Shown piece by piece: positions 44,482-55,351 of a stretch of DNA of 64,000 nt. Origin of the DNA: Vibrio sinensis (GTDB lineage: Bacteria > Pseudomonadota > Gammaproteobacteria > Enterobacterales > Vibrionaceae); contig NZ_QVMU01000006.1 of assembly GCF_003605645.1 (NCBI RefSeq), positions 150,326 to 214,325 on the forward strand. Direction: 5' to 3'. The notes under the pieces were generated by a model. The model was not told the origin of the DNA. It ran no database searches and worked only from the letters and a program-made list of their open reading frames with translations. Position 1 is the stretch's first letter, and each line of letters begins with the position of its first letter. Position numbers and translations under genes: made by a program.

Positions 44482-47400
44482 ATGAAAAGAATGCTAATCA
44501 ACGCAACTCAAAAAGAAGAGTTGCGTGTTGCTTTAGTAGATGGTCAACGACTATATGATTTGGACATTGAAAGCCCAGGTCATGAATCTAAAAAAGCAAA
44601 TATCTACAAAGGACGTATCACTCGCATCGAACCAAGTCTAGAAGCGGCTTTCGTCGACTACGGTGCAGAAAGACACGGCTTCCTTCCACTTAAAGAAATT
44701 GCCCGCGAATATTTCCCAGAAGGTTACACTTACCAAGGTCGTCCTAGCATTAAAGAAGTGCTAACTGAAGGCCAAGAAGTAATTGTTCAAGTTGAGAAAG
44801 AAGAGCGAGGCAGTAAAGGTGCAGCTTTAACCACGTTTATTTCTTTAGCAGGTAGCTACTTAGTTCTAATGCCTAATAACCCTCGAGCTGGCGGTATTTC
44901 ACGTCGAATTGAAGGTGATGAGCGTACACAACTAAAAGCAGCACTAAGCACTTTAGAACTACCACAAGGTATGGGCTTAATCGTTCGTACTGCAGGTGTT
45001 GGGAAGTCAGCTGAAGAACTTGAATGGGACTTAAACTATCTTCTTAATCACTGGGGTGACATCAAAGTTGCATCAGAATCTAAGACAGCACCATTCTTAA
45101 TTTATCAAGAAAGTAACGTTATTGTTCGTGCAATTCGTGACTATCTACGTCGTGATATCGGCGAAATTCTGATTGATAGCAATACCATTTTCGAATTAGC
45201 TCAGCAGCACATTCAGCGCGTTCGCCCTGATTTTGTTAGCCGTGTGAAGAAATACGATGGTGAAGTTCCGCTATTTAGTCATTACCAAATTGAAAGCCAA
45301 ATCGAATCAGCGTTCCAACGTGAAGTTCGTTTACCTTCTGGTGGTTCAATCGTTATTGACCCAACAGAAGCTTTAACTTCTATCGATATTAACTCAGCTC
45401 GTGCTACAAAAGGCGGCGACATCGAAGAAACAGCACTAAACACCAACTTAGAAGCAGCCGATGAAATTGCACGTCAATTACGTCTACGCGACTTAGGTGG
45501 CCTTGTTGTTATCGACTTTATCGATATGACGCCAGTTCGTCACCAACGTGAAGTAGAAAACCGTTTACGTGATGCTGTCCGTATGGATCGCGCTCGCGTG
45601 CAAATTGGTCGAATTTCTCGATTTGGTCTACTTGAGATGTCTCGTCAACGCTTGAGCCCGTCTCTTGCCGAAGCAAGCCACCATATTTGTCCTCGTTGTA
45701 CGGGTACTGGCGTGGTTCGTGATAATGAGTCTCTTGCTCTATCTGTTCTTCGTTTAATTGAAGAAGAAGCTCTAAAAGACAATACAACGCAAGTACTTGC
45801 GATTGTTCCTGTACCTATTGCTTCTTACTTATTGAATGAAAAACGTCGTTCAGTGAATCACATCGAACGCAATCAAGAAGTAAAAGTAACGGTTGTTCCT
45901 AATTCAGATATGGAAACACCTCACTTTGAAGTTGTGCGCGTACGTGAGGGCGAAGAGCTTGATCTACTATCTTACTTGTTGCCACAAAAGCTTGATGCTA
46001 TCAAAGAAGCAGAAGGTCGTGACATTCCAGACGTAGAAATTAAGCCTAAGAAAATTGAAGAGCCAGCCCTAAAAGGTTTTGCTACTTCTGCTCAGCCTGT
46101 TGCTCCAGCACCGGCTCCAGCACCGGCTCCAGCGGCGAAAGCTCCTGCTCAGAAAGAAACTACTGATGACGCTAAACCTGGCATTATCTCTCGTTTCTTC
46201 AAAGCATTAAGCGGTTTCTTATTTAGTTCAGAAGCTAAGACTGAAAAACAAGAAGAAACCAAGCCTCAAGAGCGTGAGAAACGCAATAACAACCGCAACC
46301 GTCGTAATCGCAATGATCAACGCCGTCGTGGTGGCCGTGATGATAATCGCGACAATCGCAACGACAATCGTAACGATAGCCGCGAAGACAATCGTGATAA
46401 CAACCGAGATGGTAATCGCGATAACAATCGTGACGGTAGCCGTGATAATCGCAACGATAACCGCCGTAACAAGCCAAATCGTGACCGTGATGAGAACGTT
46501 ACAGACGCGAGAGCAAACGACCGTAAGCAGCAAACTCGTAAGCCAAAGCAAGAACGTCGTCCAAAACGTGATGATGCAAAAGCAAACAAGCTAGCTGAAG
46601 AAGGTCAAAAACTTGCTGCTGACGCGCAAAAAGCAGACAACATTGAAACCGCAAACGTCGCTATCGTTGAAGAAAAAACAGCGAAAGTGAAAGAGCGTCG
46701 CCAACGTCGTAAGCTTTCTAAGCAAATTCGCGTAAAAGACCAAGTAACAACTCAAGCTGAACAAGAGCAAGACGTTAAGCAAGTACAAGCTGAAGCGATC
46801 TCTGAACAGGTTGAGCAAATTGTTGATGCTGTCGAGGATGACTCAGAGCAACAACCTAAACAACGTCGTAACCGTCGTTCACCTCGTCACCTACGTGCAA
46901 GTGGTCAACGCCGTCGCCGTGGTCGTGATCGTCGCCCTAACCCATTCCGTCTACGCAAAGGTGGTGTTGCATCACCAGAAATGGCGATGGGTAAAGTGAT
47001 GCCTCGTTTTGACTTGAAGCCAATGTCTAAGCCTCAAGCACAATTCGAAGAGAACACGCAGGTTGAACAAGCTGTTGTTAAGGCTGATGCAAACACAGAG
47101 ACAAACACAACGTTAGGTGGCTTTGCTTGTCCAGAAATGGCGATGGGTAAAGTGATTATTCGTCATGAAGAAAACTCTGTGACTGTAGATACGAACATTC
47201 AAACTGAAGCAGTAGTTGAAGTCGCAGCAGAAATGCCAGCAACTGAAGCTGTTGTGGAAAACGTAGTTGAAGAAGTTGCTGTAGCAACAACAGAAACAAC
47301 TGACGTAGAAATCGTAACTGAAACAGCCGTAAAAGACGCTGTTGTAGCAAACATCATCCCTGAAGAGATGGTTTCTACAATCACCGCAGAAGAAACAACA

Positions 47401-47652
47401 CAAGAAGTTGTTGATGCTCCTGTTGAGATTGAAACTGTCCCTGCGGTAGTAGCAAGTACCATCGTTGAAGCAATTGCGACAACGAAAGGCCACGCTTGTG
47501 CTCCAATGGCAAAAGCACCAGGTATGAGTGAACTCAAAGAGATCACTGTTAATGCTGCGCCTCTGCGCGAGCAACGCTATACACAACTAGGCGCTGGTAG
47601 CCAAGTTGCACGTAGCCAAGCTGGTGCTGCAATGACTAAGCCACAGTTCTAA
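44482..47652 (+). CDS. rne: Ribonuclease E
   Basis: RNase E is the main endoribonuclease of mRNA decay and the scaffold of the degradosome. The 1056-residue protein has an S1 domain from about residue 39, the catalytic aspartates near 303 ([11 protein letters not shown]) and 346 (VVIDFIDMT), and the zinc-link CPRCTGTG near 403. After that comes a disordered scaffold: an AP repeat, the amphipathic membrane-binding helix [15 protein letters not shown] near residue 568, arginine-rich RNA-binding stretches with NRDN-type repeats, QRRRGRDRR near 810, and three motifs of the kind [18 protein letters not shown] and CAPMAKAP towards the C-terminus. The last part is where E. coli RNase E binds PNPase. 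Confidence 0.96.
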   Translation: MKRMLINATQKEELRVALVDGQRLYDLDIESPGHESKKANIYKGRITRIEPSLEAAFVDYGAERHGFLPLKEIAREYFPEGYTYQGRPSIKEVLTEGQEVIVQVEKEERGSKGAALTTFISLAGSYLVLMPNNPRAGGISRRIEGDERTQLKAALSTLELPQGMGLIVRTAGVGKSAEELEWDLNYLLNHWGDIKVASESKTAPFLIYQESNVIVRAIRDYLRRDIGEILIDSNTIFELAQQHIQRVRPDFVSRVKKYDGEVPLFSHYQIESQIESAFQREVRLPSGGSIVIDPTEALTSIDINSARATKGGDIEETALNTNLEAADEIARQLRLRDLGGLVVIDFIDMTPVRHQREVENRLRDAVRMDRARVQIGRISRFGLLEMSRQRLSPSLAEASHHICPRCTGTGVVRDNESLALSVLRLIEEEALKDNTTQVLAIVPVPIASYLLNEKRRSVNHIERNQEVKVTVVPNSDMETPHFEVVRVREGEELDLLSYLLPQKLDAIKEAEGRDIPDVEIKPKKIEEPALKGFATSAQPVAPAPAPAPAPAAKAPAQKETTDDAKPGIISRFFKALSGFLFSSEAKTEKQEETKPQEREKRNNNRNRRNRNDQRRRGGRDDNRDNRNDNRNDSREDNRDNNRDGNRDNNRDGSRDNRNDNRRNKPNRDRDENVTDARANDRKQQTRKPKQERRPKRDDAKANKLAEEGQKLAADAQKADNIETANVAIVEEKTAKVKERRQRRKLSKQIRVKDQVTTQAEQEQDVKQVQAEAISEQVEQIVDAVEDDSEQQPKQRRNRRSPRHLRASGQRRRRGRDRRPNPFRLRKGGVASPEMAMGKVMPRFDLKPMSKPQAQFEENTQVEQAVVKADANTETNTTLGGFACPEMAMGKVIIRHEENSVTVDTNIQTEAVVEVAAEMPATEAVVENVVEEVAVATTETTDVEIVTETAVKDAVVANIIPEEMVSTITAEETTQEVVDAPVEIETVPAVVASTIVEAIATTKGHACAPMAKAPGMSELKEITVNAAPLREQRYTQLGAGSQVARSQAGAAMTKPQF
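46330..46476 (+). repeat. NRDN-type degenerate repeat inside rne
   Basis: A run of codons for Arg, Asp and Asn in alternating order (units such as DNRDN, DNRND, NNRDG) makes an imperfect tandem repeat in the RNA-binding region of the scaffold. It also creates long spurious open frames on the other strand. Confidence 0.8.
46975..47156 (+). repeat. Two identical 26-nt copies encoding PEMAMGKV within rne
   Basis: Bases 46975-47000 and 47131-47156 are identical over 26 nt and are 156 bp apart in the same frame. Such a direct repeat could recombine to delete 52 codons without a frameshift. Confidence 0.8.
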
Positions 47653-47670
47653 GACTGTTCGCTTAAATAA

Positions 47671-47700
47671 GAAAAGGCTGCTATCACTAGCAGCCTTTTC
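47671..47700 (+). terminator. Terminator of rne
   Basis: GAAAAGGCTGCT, an ATCACT loop and AGCAGCCTTTTC form a 12-bp stem. Confidence 0.8.
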
Positions 47701-47975
47701 TATGTCCACTGAATCGGTATCTGCTTAATCTCCGAACAAAATCGATTAATCATCAAATAATCACGACAAAATGACGACCCTTCTGGTCTTACGAGTCTGT
47801 CACAATTATTAAACAATCACTGGTTGTTTATTGAACTTAATCACACTTTTCGGTAGCATTCACCTACTCAATCTGAATATGACATTGTTTCTTCTGCTCT
47901 TTTATTTCTTGCTTTAGTAGTCGACTTTTCGTATTTCAGAATACATTCACTTATTACAAGCAAAACTGAGCAAAC
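47701..47975. other. Intergenic region before the SulP gene, nothing recognised
   Basis: Apart from a TAAACAA/TTGTTTA inverted repeat at 47812-47832 I see no gene, RNA or clear promoter in this AT-rich stretch. Confidence 0.5.
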
Positions 47976-49535
47976 ATGTTCGAATTCCCACAATTTTCAA
48001 AACATTCTATAAAAAACGATGTGTTATCAGGCCTGACTGTCGCACTTGCGTTGGTACCTGAAGCTGTTGCCTTTGCCTTTGTTGCTGGCGTTGACCCTAT
48101 GGTTGGCCTTTATGCCGCCTTTATTGTTGGTCTTATTACCTCGATTTTCGGTGGTCGTCCTGGAATGATTTCAGGTGCTACTGGCGCAATGGCTGTTGTT
48201 ATGGTTGCCCTTGTTGCCTCTCATGGTGTGCAATACCTTTTTGCCGCTGTTATGTTAGCGGGCATACTTCAAATTACTGCAGGTATTCTAAAGCTCGGTA
48301 AATTTATCCGCATGGTTCCACACCCGGTAATGATTGGCTTTGTTAATGGTCTTGCTATCGTTATCTTTCTTGCCCAGCTTGGACAATTTAAAGCACCGGA
48401 TATCAATGGAGTTCTGACTTGGCTACCAACTGATCAGATGATGTTAATGCTTGGCTTAGTTGCATTAACCATGGCTATTATTCACTTCTTGCCAAAGCTA
48501 ACCACGGCTGTACCCTCTTCTCTAGTCGCGATTGTGACTGTCACCGCTTTAGTGGTTGGTTTTGATTTAGATACTCGCACGGTTGTCGACTTCCTACGCA
48601 CTATGTCTGGTGATGAAGCAGCGACGTTAGCAGGCACACTGCCGACGTTCTCGATTCCAACAGTTCCATTTACCTTAGAAACGTTCATTATCATCTTACC
48701 TTACGCGGTAATTCTTGCGGCTATTGGTTTAATCGAATCATTACTAACACTTACTGTATTAGACGAAATGACTAACTCACGTGGCCAATCAAACCGTGAA
48801 TGTGTTGGTCAAGGTCTTGCTAACGTAACGTGTTCTGTATTTGGTGCTATGGGTGGCTGTGCCATGATTGGCCAATCGATGATCAACGTGAACTCTGGCG
48901 GTCGTGGTCGTTTATCGGGTATCGTTGCGGCTGTGATGTTACTTATTTTCATCTTGTTTGCATCATCACTAATTGAAATGATCCCACTAGCAGCCCTTGT
49001 TGGTGTTATGTTTATGGTGGTTATTGGTACATTTGAATGGGCGACCTTTAAACTTGCGCGTCGCGTACCAAAACAAGACTTTTTCGTTATCGTTTTAGTT
49101 ACCGTCGTCACTGTATTGACTGACCTTGCGGCCGCGGTAGCTGTTGGTGTGATTGCTTCGGCATTGATGTTTGCTTGGGAGCACGCAAAGCACATCTATG
49201 CATCAAGTAAAACGAATGAAGATGGAGTAAAAGAATACAAAATTCACGGCCCTATCTTTTTTGGTAGCGCGGCGAACTTTCTAGAGTTATTCAATCCAAA
49301 AGATGATCCTAGCGATGTTATTGTCGATTTTGCTCATTCACGAGTTACAGATCACTCTGCGATTGAAGCTATTGAAACATTGGCTGAACGTTACTCTGCA
49401 GTAGGTAAAACACTGCACCTACGTCATCTAAGCCAAGACTGCCGTGCTCTTTTGCATAAAGCGGGTAGTCTTGTTGAGATCAATGTAAAAGAAGATCCAA
49501 GCTACAAAGTAGCAACGGATGTTCTCGCTGGCTAA
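47976..49535 (+). CDS. SulP-family inorganic anion transporter with STAS domain
   Basis: This 519-residue inner-membrane protein is in the SLC26/SulP family. The membrane domain shows [40 protein letters not shown] and [12 protein letters not shown]; the C-terminal STAS domain starts near residue 410 ([29 protein letters not shown]). Family members move sulfate, bicarbonate or dicarboxylates. The compact size resembles bicarbonate transporters such as BicA, but substrate cannot be read from sequence. It stands alone, with its own terminator. Confidence 0.9.
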   Translation: MFEFPQFSKHSIKNDVLSGLTVALALVPEAVAFAFVAGVDPMVGLYAAFIVGLITSIFGGRPGMISGATGAMAVVMVALVASHGVQYLFAAVMLAGILQITAGILKLGKFIRMVPHPVMIGFVNGLAIVIFLAQLGQFKAPDINGVLTWLPTDQMMLMLGLVALTMAIIHFLPKLTTAVPSSLVAIVTVTALVVGFDLDTRTVVDFLRTMSGDEAATLAGTLPTFSIPTVPFTLETFIIILPYAVILAAIGLIESLLTLTVLDEMTNSRGQSNRECVGQGLANVTCSVFGAMGGCAMIGQSMINVNSGGRGRLSGIVAAVMLLIFILFASSLIEMIPLAALVGVMFMVVIGTFEWATFKLARRVPKQDFFVIVLVTVVTVLTDLAAAVAVGVIASALMFAWEHAKHIYASSKTNEDGVKEYKIHGPIFFGSAANFLELFNPKDDPSDVIVDFAHSRVTDHSAIEAIETLAERYSAVGKTLHLRHLSQDCRALLHKAGSLVEINVKEDPSYKVATDVLAG

Positions 49536-49572
49536 ATCATTAAACATTGATCGCGTTCATCAGGCATAAATT

Positions 49573-49599
49573 AAAAAGCTTCTCTAGGGAAGCTTTTTT
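49573..49599 (+). terminator. Terminator of the SulP gene
   Basis: AAAAAGCTTC and GAAGCTTTTTT pair around TCTAGG. Confidence 0.85.
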
Positions 49600-49667
49600 C
49601 TTACCCAGAAATTGGTATGTCATACTCACATGACCTAAACAATTAATACATCCTCAAAAATCAGACG

Positions 49668-49699
49668 AAAAAAAACCGGGATTTTTTATTTCCCGGTTT
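49668..49699 (-). terminator. Terminator of rnd
   Basis: AAACCGGGA and TCCCGGTTT pair around TTTTTTATT; on the minus strand the stem is followed by a long U-run. Confidence 0.85.
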
Positions 49700-49706
49700 C
49701 TGCAAT

Positions 49707-50825
49707 TTATTTAATTAGCTTATCAAGCTTTTGGCCCAGTATTTCTAAACGCCAACCTTGCATCAAATCTGGCAAACGAGATTCATCGCGATTACGCTTC
49801 CATACCCAACTGATAATCTGGTTCAATTGTTTCTTTGATGCCAAAAATTCCGTTGCTAGCCCACTCGACTGTGACGCGACTTTGACTTCATCTTTTAGCG
49901 TTTTAAATAACTGCTTATAGCCTGGAAGATCCATCAAACGCTCAATTTTCGCAGGATAAGCATCTGCGGGTACATCACGAGCTTCTTTCACAATTGAAAT
50001 AATACGAGCACTGTGACGCTGAACAGAACGAGGATCCATACCCTCCTGCTCCATACGCTGACGATTTTGAATACCTAAGCGAGCGACGGTTAAAAGATCG
50101 TTTTCTTTAAATATAAAATTCAGCGCTAAGTCACGACGAATAGCTTCTTTAACTCGCCATGTTGCTAGCGGTTTTAGCGTCGCAAGTTCACGAGGATTTA
50201 GCTGCCATGCACCTTTAATATCAAGGTAAGCATTAGCAAAATCGACATTTTTAACGCGTTTCGCAGCAATTAGCTTACTTTCTTGCTGAGCGGCTTCCCA
50301 CCATCCAGCGACTTGAATCTCTTCCAGTAACTTTGTATACAGTGGAAGTAGGTAGAATACGTCTGCTGATGCGTAATCTAGCTGTTTGTCAGAAAGGGGA
50401 CGAGCTAACCAGTCGGTTCTTGATTCACTTTTATCTAACTCAATCGAGAGATAGTTTCCAACCAAAGAGGCAAAGCCAGTCGATAGTCCATGACCTAAAA
50501 ATGCCGCCATGATTTGTGTATCAACCATTGGTGTTGGTAGACAACCAAAACTATTGTGAAAAACCTCAAGATCCTCACCACACGCATGCAACACTTTTAA
50601 TACGTTCGTATTGCTGAGTAGTTGAGCAAATGCACTCATATCTTCAATCGCCAAAGGGTCGATTAAAGAAAGGTGCTCACCATCAAACAGCTGGATAAGG
50701 CCAAGTTGTGGGTAATAGGTGCGGGTCCGAACAAACTCAGTGTCAAGCATAACGGTGCTAACTTGCTGCGCTTGCTGACAAACCTGCTCTAATTGTTGTT
50801 GCGTTGTTATGATTTGATAGTTCAC
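49707..50825 (-). CDS. rnd: Ribonuclease D
   Basis: RNase D trims tRNA 3' ends. The 372-residue protein has the DEDDy exonuclease domain: Exo I MLDTEFVRTRTYYPQLG, Exo II KVLHACGEDLEVF, Exo III LDYASADVFYLLPLY, followed by two HRDC-like domains. The start is GTG at 50825. It lies downstream of fadD on the same strand, as in E. coli, but a 12-bp-stem terminator separates the two. Confidence 0.95.
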   Translation of the reverse strand: MNYQIITTQQQLEQVCQQAQQVSTVMLDTEFVRTRTYYPQLGLIQLFDGEHLSLIDPLAIEDMSAFAQLLSNTNVLKVLHACGEDLEVFHNSFGCLPTPMVDTQIMAAFLGHGLSTGFASLVGNYLSIELDKSESRTDWLARPLSDKQLDYASADVFYLLPLYTKLLEEIQVAGWWEAAQQESKLIAAKRVKNVDFANAYLDIKGAWQLNPRELATLKPLATWRVKEAIRRDLALNFIFKENDLLTVARLGIQNRQRMEQEGMDPRSVQRHSARIISIVKEARDVPADAYPAKIERLMDLPGYKQLFKTLKDEVKVASQSSGLATEFLASKKQLNQIISWVWKRNRDESRLPDLMQGWRLEILGQKLDKLIK

Positions 50826-50848
50826 TAATTTCTCGCTGTGAGCAAATA

Positions 50849-50880
50849 AAAATGCCGACGGTTATCATCGTCGGCATTTT
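50849..50880 (-). terminator. Terminator between fadD and rnd
   Basis: AAAATGCCGACG and CGTCGGCATTTT, loop GTTATCAT. It is symmetrical enough to work on either strand; here it ends fadD. Confidence 0.8.
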
Positions 50881-50925
50881 ACCATTAATTGTTCAGTATT
50901 GCTGATTATTGCGCAATTTTGTCAG

Positions 50926-52620
50926 TTACGCTTGAGCAGCTTTAGCAATATTTGCATCATTCTCTTCGCGCAATTCACGGCGTAAGATTTTACCGACATT
51001 CGTTTTCGGTAAGTCTTCTTTAAACTCTACCAATTTCGGTACTTTATAGCCTGTTAAGTGCTGACGACAATGAGCAATCACTTCTTCTTTAGTCAAACTA
51101 GGATCGCGTTTTACAACGTAGATCTTCACCATTTCACCAGAAACTTCGTGAGCTTGACCAATAGCTGCTACTTCTAATACTTTGCCATGTAGCGCAACTA
51201 CATCTTCGATTTCATTTGGGTAGACATTGAAGCCAGAGACTAAGATCATGTCTTTCTTACGGTCAACAATATACAGTAAGCCTTCATCATCAAATTTAAC
51301 GATATCACCAGTCGATAACCAACCATCTTCAGTGAGCACTTCTTTTGTTGCTTCTGGACGCTGCCAATATCCCTGCATCACTTGAGGGCCACGAACTTGT
51401 AGCTCGCCCACTTCAGTATTTGGTAATACCTGGCCTTCATCATCAACAATACGAACTTCTGTTGATGGTACAGGAAGACCGATAGCTCCAGTATAATCCG
51501 TTAGATCATATGGGTTACCTGTTACAAGCGGAGAACACTCAGTAAGACCATAACCCTCAAGTAAATGAATACCTGTAATTTTCTTCCACTGTTCTGCAAC
51601 TGCTCGTTGAACCGCCATACCACCACCAACTGACAGTTTTAGATTGCGGAAATTCAACTCATGGAAATCTTCATTATTTACCAACGCATTAAATAGTGTA
51701 TTCACACCTGTAATCGCAGTAATTGAGTATTTTTGAAGTTCTTTAATAAAGCCAGGGATATCGCGCGGGTTAGTAATAAGCAGGTTATTACCACCAATCT
51801 CGATAAATAGCAGACAGTTTACAGTCAAAGCAAATACATGGTACAGCGGCAATGCCGTTACCACTAATTCACGACCTTCGGAAAGAACTGGACCGTATGC
51901 CCCTTTCGCCTGAATCACGTTTGCAATCATGTTGCGGTGAGTCAGAATAGCACCCTTAGCGACGCCCGTTGTACCGCCAGTGTATTGCAAAAATGCAATA
52001 TCATCACCTGACATGAACGGCTTGACATATTGCAGTCTACGACCCTTGTGTAACGCTTTTCGCATTGAAATTGCGCCAGGCAAATCGTACTTAGGTACCA
52101 TGCCTTTAACATATTTCACCACAAAGTCGACAATGGTTCCTTTCGCACGTGGCAGCATCTGACCAAGACTGGTCAAAACAACATGCTTCACTGTTGTGTT
52201 TTCAACAACTTGCTCAAGTGTGCTTGCGAAGTTAGAGACAATCACAATCGCCTTTGCACCAGAGTCATTCAATTGATGCTCTAGCTCACGAGGAGTGTAT
52301 AGCGGGTTGACATTCACAGCAATTAAGCCTGCACGTAACACACCAAACAGAGCAACAGGATATTGCAGTAAGTTTGGCATCATCAACGCTACACGATCGC
52401 CTTTCTGAAGCTTAAGATCATTTTGTAGATAGGCTGCAAATGCACGACTACGCTCTTCCAATTTACGGAAGGTCATTACTGAGCCCATATTCATGAAAGC
52501 GGGTTGATCGGCATATTTCTGAACAGACTGCTCGAACATTTCTACCAATGACGGGTATTGGTCTGGGTTAATCTGTTCAGGCACGTCACTTGGATAACGT
52601 GATAACCAAGGTTTATCCAC
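50926..52620 (-). CDS. fadD: Long-chain fatty acid-CoA ligase
   Basis: FadD activates incoming long-chain fatty acids at the inner membrane for beta-oxidation. The 564-residue protein is very close to E. coli FadD: the ATP-binding loop [11 protein letters not shown] is near residue 214, [10 protein letters not shown] follows, and the fatty-acyl signature [16 protein letters not shown] leads into [19 protein letters not shown]. The start is GTG at 52620 with GAGGAG upstream. I see no FadR-like operator within 130 bases of the start, in contrast to fadH in this window. Confidence 0.96.
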   Translation of the reverse strand: MDKPWLSRYPSDVPEQINPDQYPSLVEMFEQSVQKYADQPAFMNMGSVMTFRKLEERSRAFAAYLQNDLKLQKGDRVALMMPNLLQYPVALFGVLRAGLIAVNVNPLYTPRELEHQLNDSGAKAIVIVSNFASTLEQVVENTTVKHVVLTSLGQMLPRAKGTIVDFVVKYVKGMVPKYDLPGAISMRKALHKGRRLQYVKPFMSGDDIAFLQYTGGTTGVAKGAILTHRNMIANVIQAKGAYGPVLSEGRELVVTALPLYHVFALTVNCLLFIEIGGNNLLITNPRDIPGFIKELQKYSITAITGVNTLFNALVNNEDFHELNFRNLKLSVGGGMAVQRAVAEQWKKITGIHLLEGYGLTECSPLVTGNPYDLTDYTGAIGLPVPSTEVRIVDDEGQVLPNTEVGELQVRGPQVMQGYWQRPEATKEVLTEDGWLSTGDIVKFDDEGLLYIVDRKKDMILVSGFNVYPNEIEDVVALHGKVLEVAAIGQAHEVSGEMVKIYVVKRDPSLTKEEVIAHCRQHLTGYKVPKLVEFKEDLPKTNVGKILRRELREENDANIAKAAQA

Positions 52621-52756
52621 AATATTACTCCTCGAAAAAGACTGGCGTTATAAATCATAGGAACGTCGTTTCAATCATCAATACATGATGCGTTCTTCTA
52701 TTTTTGATATTACAACACAGGCAAAGTGTTCGAGCACGAAACACTCAAACACTTGT

Positions 52757-53611
52757 TTAAATTTTGTTAACCAAGCCAAGAATTAGATCACATACTCTAG
52801 AAGACTGCTGTAAATGGCAGTGATGCCCACCGGCGATCACCTCGATTGCAGCATGAGATTGAGTATGAGGTTCACTCTGTTGAAGATGGGCAAATCCCTC
52901 TTCTCCAAGAATGACAAGTTGTGGGCAAGTAATCTGTTGACGAAATTGTTCCGCACTATCTACAGACATTCGATACAGAGAATCACTTTGCAAATAAGTA
53001 TCATGACGCCAATACCATCGCTCCTCACGCTGTTCAAGACCGCGTTTAACAATAGGAGCTATGAGTTCAGGCTGGATATTATTTACTTTTGCGCGTCTCT
53101 CAATGGCATCTTGTATTGATGTCATTGCTCGCAATGGCTTACGACGGATCCGTTGTCGACTTATCACACCATCTCTTAATCTTTTTACAGAATTAAGTGG
53201 TGATTCCGCCAATGGCCCATTACCCTCTATTTGAACTAATCCTGCGACTTGCTCAGGAAAGGCGGCACTATAGCAACTTGCAATCAAAGCACCAAGCGAA
53301 TGTCCTACTAGCACCCGTTTGTTTGGTGATAAATTAGCCAACACTTGGTAAACATCGTCTATATAGTCATGAAAAGGATAAAAATGATCACCTATTTTAT
53401 GCTCAGAATGACCATGTCCAGGTAAATCGATTGCGCACAAATGAATGCTAGGTGAACTGGAAGCTAATTCGGATAAGATAGTTAAAAAACTCGCCGCATT
53501 ATCGAGCCAACCATGGAGGAAAATAATCGAAATATCGGAAATTTCTGCATTACCATATTCCAAGGCATGGATCTGCCCACTTTTGAGCGAGTATTGCGTT
53601 TCTCGTAACAT
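52757..53611 (-). CDS. Alpha/beta-fold hydrolase next to fadD
   Basis: A 284-residue hydrolase with the oxyanion motif IIFLHGWLDNAASF near residue 30, the nucleophile elbow VGHSLGALIAS near residue 102, and a probable catalytic histidine in AGGHHCHLQ near the C-terminus. It lacks a signal peptide. Its ATG overlaps the stop of the Slp-family lipoprotein gene (TAATG), so the pair is translationally coupled; fadD follows after 136 bases. Substrate is unknown. A role with fatty acids or esters is only suggested by position. Confidence 0.88.
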   Translation of the reverse strand: MLRETQYSLKSGQIHALEYGNAEISDISIIFLHGWLDNAASFLTILSELASSSPSIHLCAIDLPGHGHSEHKIGDHFYPFHDYIDDVYQVLANLSPNKRVLVGHSLGALIASCYSAAFPEQVAGLVQIEGNGPLAESPLNSVKRLRDGVISRQRIRRKPLRAMTSIQDAIERRAKVNNIQPELIAPIVKRGLEQREERWYWRHDTYLQSDSLYRMSVDSAEQFRQQITCPQLVILGEEGFAHLQQSEPHTQSHAAIEVIAGGHHCHLQQSSRVCDLILGLVNKI

Positions 53612-54153
53612 TATTTCACTTCTTGAATTACTCGCCCCTCGCGAGACATAGAACGAATGTCACGGCAATGTATGCTATAGCATGGGTAATAGTAACTATC
53701 CCAGTCATACATCACGACTCGCTCTTCTACACGCCATAAATGAAAGTGGGAAATATCCATAACGGGAAAGGTATAACTATATTCCCCCACTTTACTATCT
53801 TCCGTTCCATTAGACTGACCTAACACTGTAATCAGACGCCCGTCTTGAAGTGTTACAGGATCAACGAACCCATTAATATAACCGACAAAACGACCATTAG
53901 GCTCCTGGCTAATATCTGGTTTGCCACTCGCATTAATAGGGAGATTAACGACTTCTATTCGGGTTTTAGTTTCTAGATTAGTCACTTTCGCAATCACGCC
54001 ACCAAGACGTAACTGATTAAGTTGCTCTGGATTTGCTTGCCACTCGCTATAGCGAGTCACGATATCAGGATTGTCGGATTTTAATGATTCAGGAAGTGAG
54101 CTACAGGCAGATAGGAAAAAGAGACTTAATAGTAAAATTAGTGATTTTTTCAT
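53611..54153 (-). CDS. Slp-family outer-membrane lipoprotein
   Basis: A 180-residue lipoprotein with a classical signal and lipobox (LLSLFFLSACSS). The mature part contains VIAKVTNLETKTRIEVVNLPI, GRFVGYINGFVDP and GRLITVLGQSNG, as in the Slp/YeaY family of starvation-inducible lipoproteins. In E. coli yeaY also lies between tsaB and fadD, so this is the positional equivalent. The function of the family is poorly known. Confidence 0.9.
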   Translation of the reverse strand: MKKSLILLLSLFFLSACSSLPESLKSDNPDIVTRYSEWQANPEQLNQLRLGGVIAKVTNLETKTRIEVVNLPINASGKPDISQEPNGRFVGYINGFVDPVTLQDGRLITVLGQSNGTEDSKVGEYSYTFPVMDISHFHLWRVEERVVMYDWDSYYYPCYSIHCRDIRSMSREGRVIQEVK

Positions 54154-54222
54154 AATACATTCTCCTACATTAAATTATTCCTTACTCTCCTGCATATGCC
54201 GGGTAAGCAATAAGAATGGCAT

Positions 54223-54525
54223 TCAAATATAAATATCGACCCCAAGCAGTTGAGTTAGTTCATCTCGTTTCGCTTGATTTAGAACTCGCATATATTCTTC
54301 GAGTGCTTTTCTACTTCGCCCCTCAGGTAAATCATAATGAACTTGTGCACGATGGAGCTGTGATTCACTTACATGACGAATAGTATGGGCGACGGCATTT
54401 GCTACCTTAGAAGGTTGACTAGGAGAGTCATTTAAACCCAACTGTCTGATGTCACTCTTCTTATTGGTTCGGTTCGCTTTCTTTGGACCCGAAATTTGAG
54501 GAGGTAACCCGCTAATTGATACCAT
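54223..54525 (-). CDS. Uncharacterised 100-aa protein between tsaB and the Slp lipoprotein gene
   Basis: This small, basic, soluble protein begins MVSISGLPPQISGPKKANR, continues with a polar low-complexity segment, and has a helical C-terminal half (SESQLHRAQVHYDLPEGRSR, then a stretch ending LTQLLGVDIYI). I start at ATG 54525, because AGGAG is 8 bases upstream; a GTG at 54534 sits too close to that site. No signal or membrane segment is visible and I do not recognise a domain. A dispersed repeat occupies nearly the whole upstream gap to tsaB, so the promoter may lie in or before that repeat. Confidence 0.75.
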   Translation of the reverse strand: MVSISGLPPQISGPKKANRTNKKSDIRQLGLNDSPSQPSKVANAVAHTIRHVSESQLHRAQVHYDLPEGRSRKALEEYMRVLNQAKRDELTQLLGVDIYI

Positions 54526-54541
54526 ACTATTCACTCCTAGT

Positions 54542-54640
54542 TATATCCAAGGCGAGTTGATCAGGTTCATAGAAAACGTTATCTAAGGACCTAACCATTC
54601 TCGCGAAACCCAGTATCTCGAGGTTACTTGGGTTTAGATA
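54542..54640. repeat. Degenerate TATATCCAAG-ended repeat abutting tsaB
   Basis: TATATCCAAGG at the left and TTACTTGGGTTTAGATA at the right are imperfect complements of the same family ends. The element fills the gap and ends exactly where the tsaB stop codon begins (54641). Confidence 0.5.
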
Positions 54641-55339
54641 TTATTCTCTGCCAGGTAATTTCTTCCATGTCACCGTATCGCGCAAATAAACAGGGCTTGC
54701 CTCTTCTGCTGATACTGTATTCCCTTTTTCCAATTCAAATTTTGCGATATGCACCATATCTTCGGCGTCAGGGAAAAGTACATCACTCGCTTTACAAGTT
54801 AATGGCAACGTATTCAGTTGCTCGTATGCATCCCAACCCGTCCCAGCGGTGTACCATGTATCACTATCAGCAACCATATCACTAACAAGCAAAGATGGGG
54901 CGATAACGCATTCGGCATCTTGTGCCAACCAAGAACCATCGTTCTGACGCACATAACGTCCCCAATACACTTCACTCATACGAGCATCAATAGCTGTAGC
55001 AACGTGCGTCGCACCGTGCTTACGGTAACAACCTTGCGCCATTGCTTCCAAGGTTGATACACCAATCAAAGGTAAATCAGCGCCAAATGCTAAACCTTGT
55101 GCAATACCAATACTTATACGTACACCGGTAAAACTTCCTGGACCACGACCAAAAGCGAGAGCATCCAGTTCAGCAAGTGTAATACCCGCTTCTTTCAGAA
55201 CTTCATCAACCATTGGTAGAATTTTTTTCGTGTGATCACGTGGTGCAACTTCACTGCGTACGTACACTTTGTCATCAACGAGTAAAGCAACAGAACAATT
55301 TTCAGTTGCTGTGTCTAGGGCAAGAATTTTTGCGCTCAT
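54641..55339 (-). CDS. tsaB: tRNA threonylcarbamoyladenosine biosynthesis protein TsaB
   Basis: TsaB partners TsaD and TsaE in making the t6A modification of ANN-decoding tRNAs. The 232-residue protein has the ASKHA-fold start [16 protein letters not shown], the [20 protein letters not shown] segment and a C-terminal PVYLRD motif. Its length is as usual. It lies 12 bases downstream of yoaA and ends exactly at a dispersed repeat. Confidence 0.95.
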   Translation of the reverse strand: MSAKILALDTATENCSVALLVDDKVYVRSEVAPRDHTKKILPMVDEVLKEAGITLAELDALAFGRGPGSFTGVRISIGIAQGLAFGADLPLIGVSTLEAMAQGCYRKHGATHVATAIDARMSEVYWGRYVRQNDGSWLAQDAECVIAPSLLVSDMVADSDTWYTAGTGWDAYEQLNTLPLTCKASDVLFPDAEDMVHIAKFELEKGNTVSAEEASPVYLRDTVTWKKLPGRE

Positions 55340-55351
55340 GTATATCTCTAA

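Noticed and set aside
46228..46594. Several overlapping open frames of 80-107 codons on both strands in the rne tail
   Set aside because: They arise from the Arg/Asp/Asn codon repeats of the RNase E scaffold; the translations are simple-sequence Ile/Thr/Val or Tyr/Cys/His/Asp runs.
47113..47586. 157-codon minus-strand frame opposite the rne 3' end
   Set aside because: Phe/Cys/Tyr-rich simple sequence mirrored from the Glu/Val/Ala-rich tail; no ribosome-binding site.
48809..49195. 128-codon frame antisense to the SulP gene
   Set aside because: It is Thr/Ala/Ile-rich and has no start signals; the sense frame is a clear transporter.
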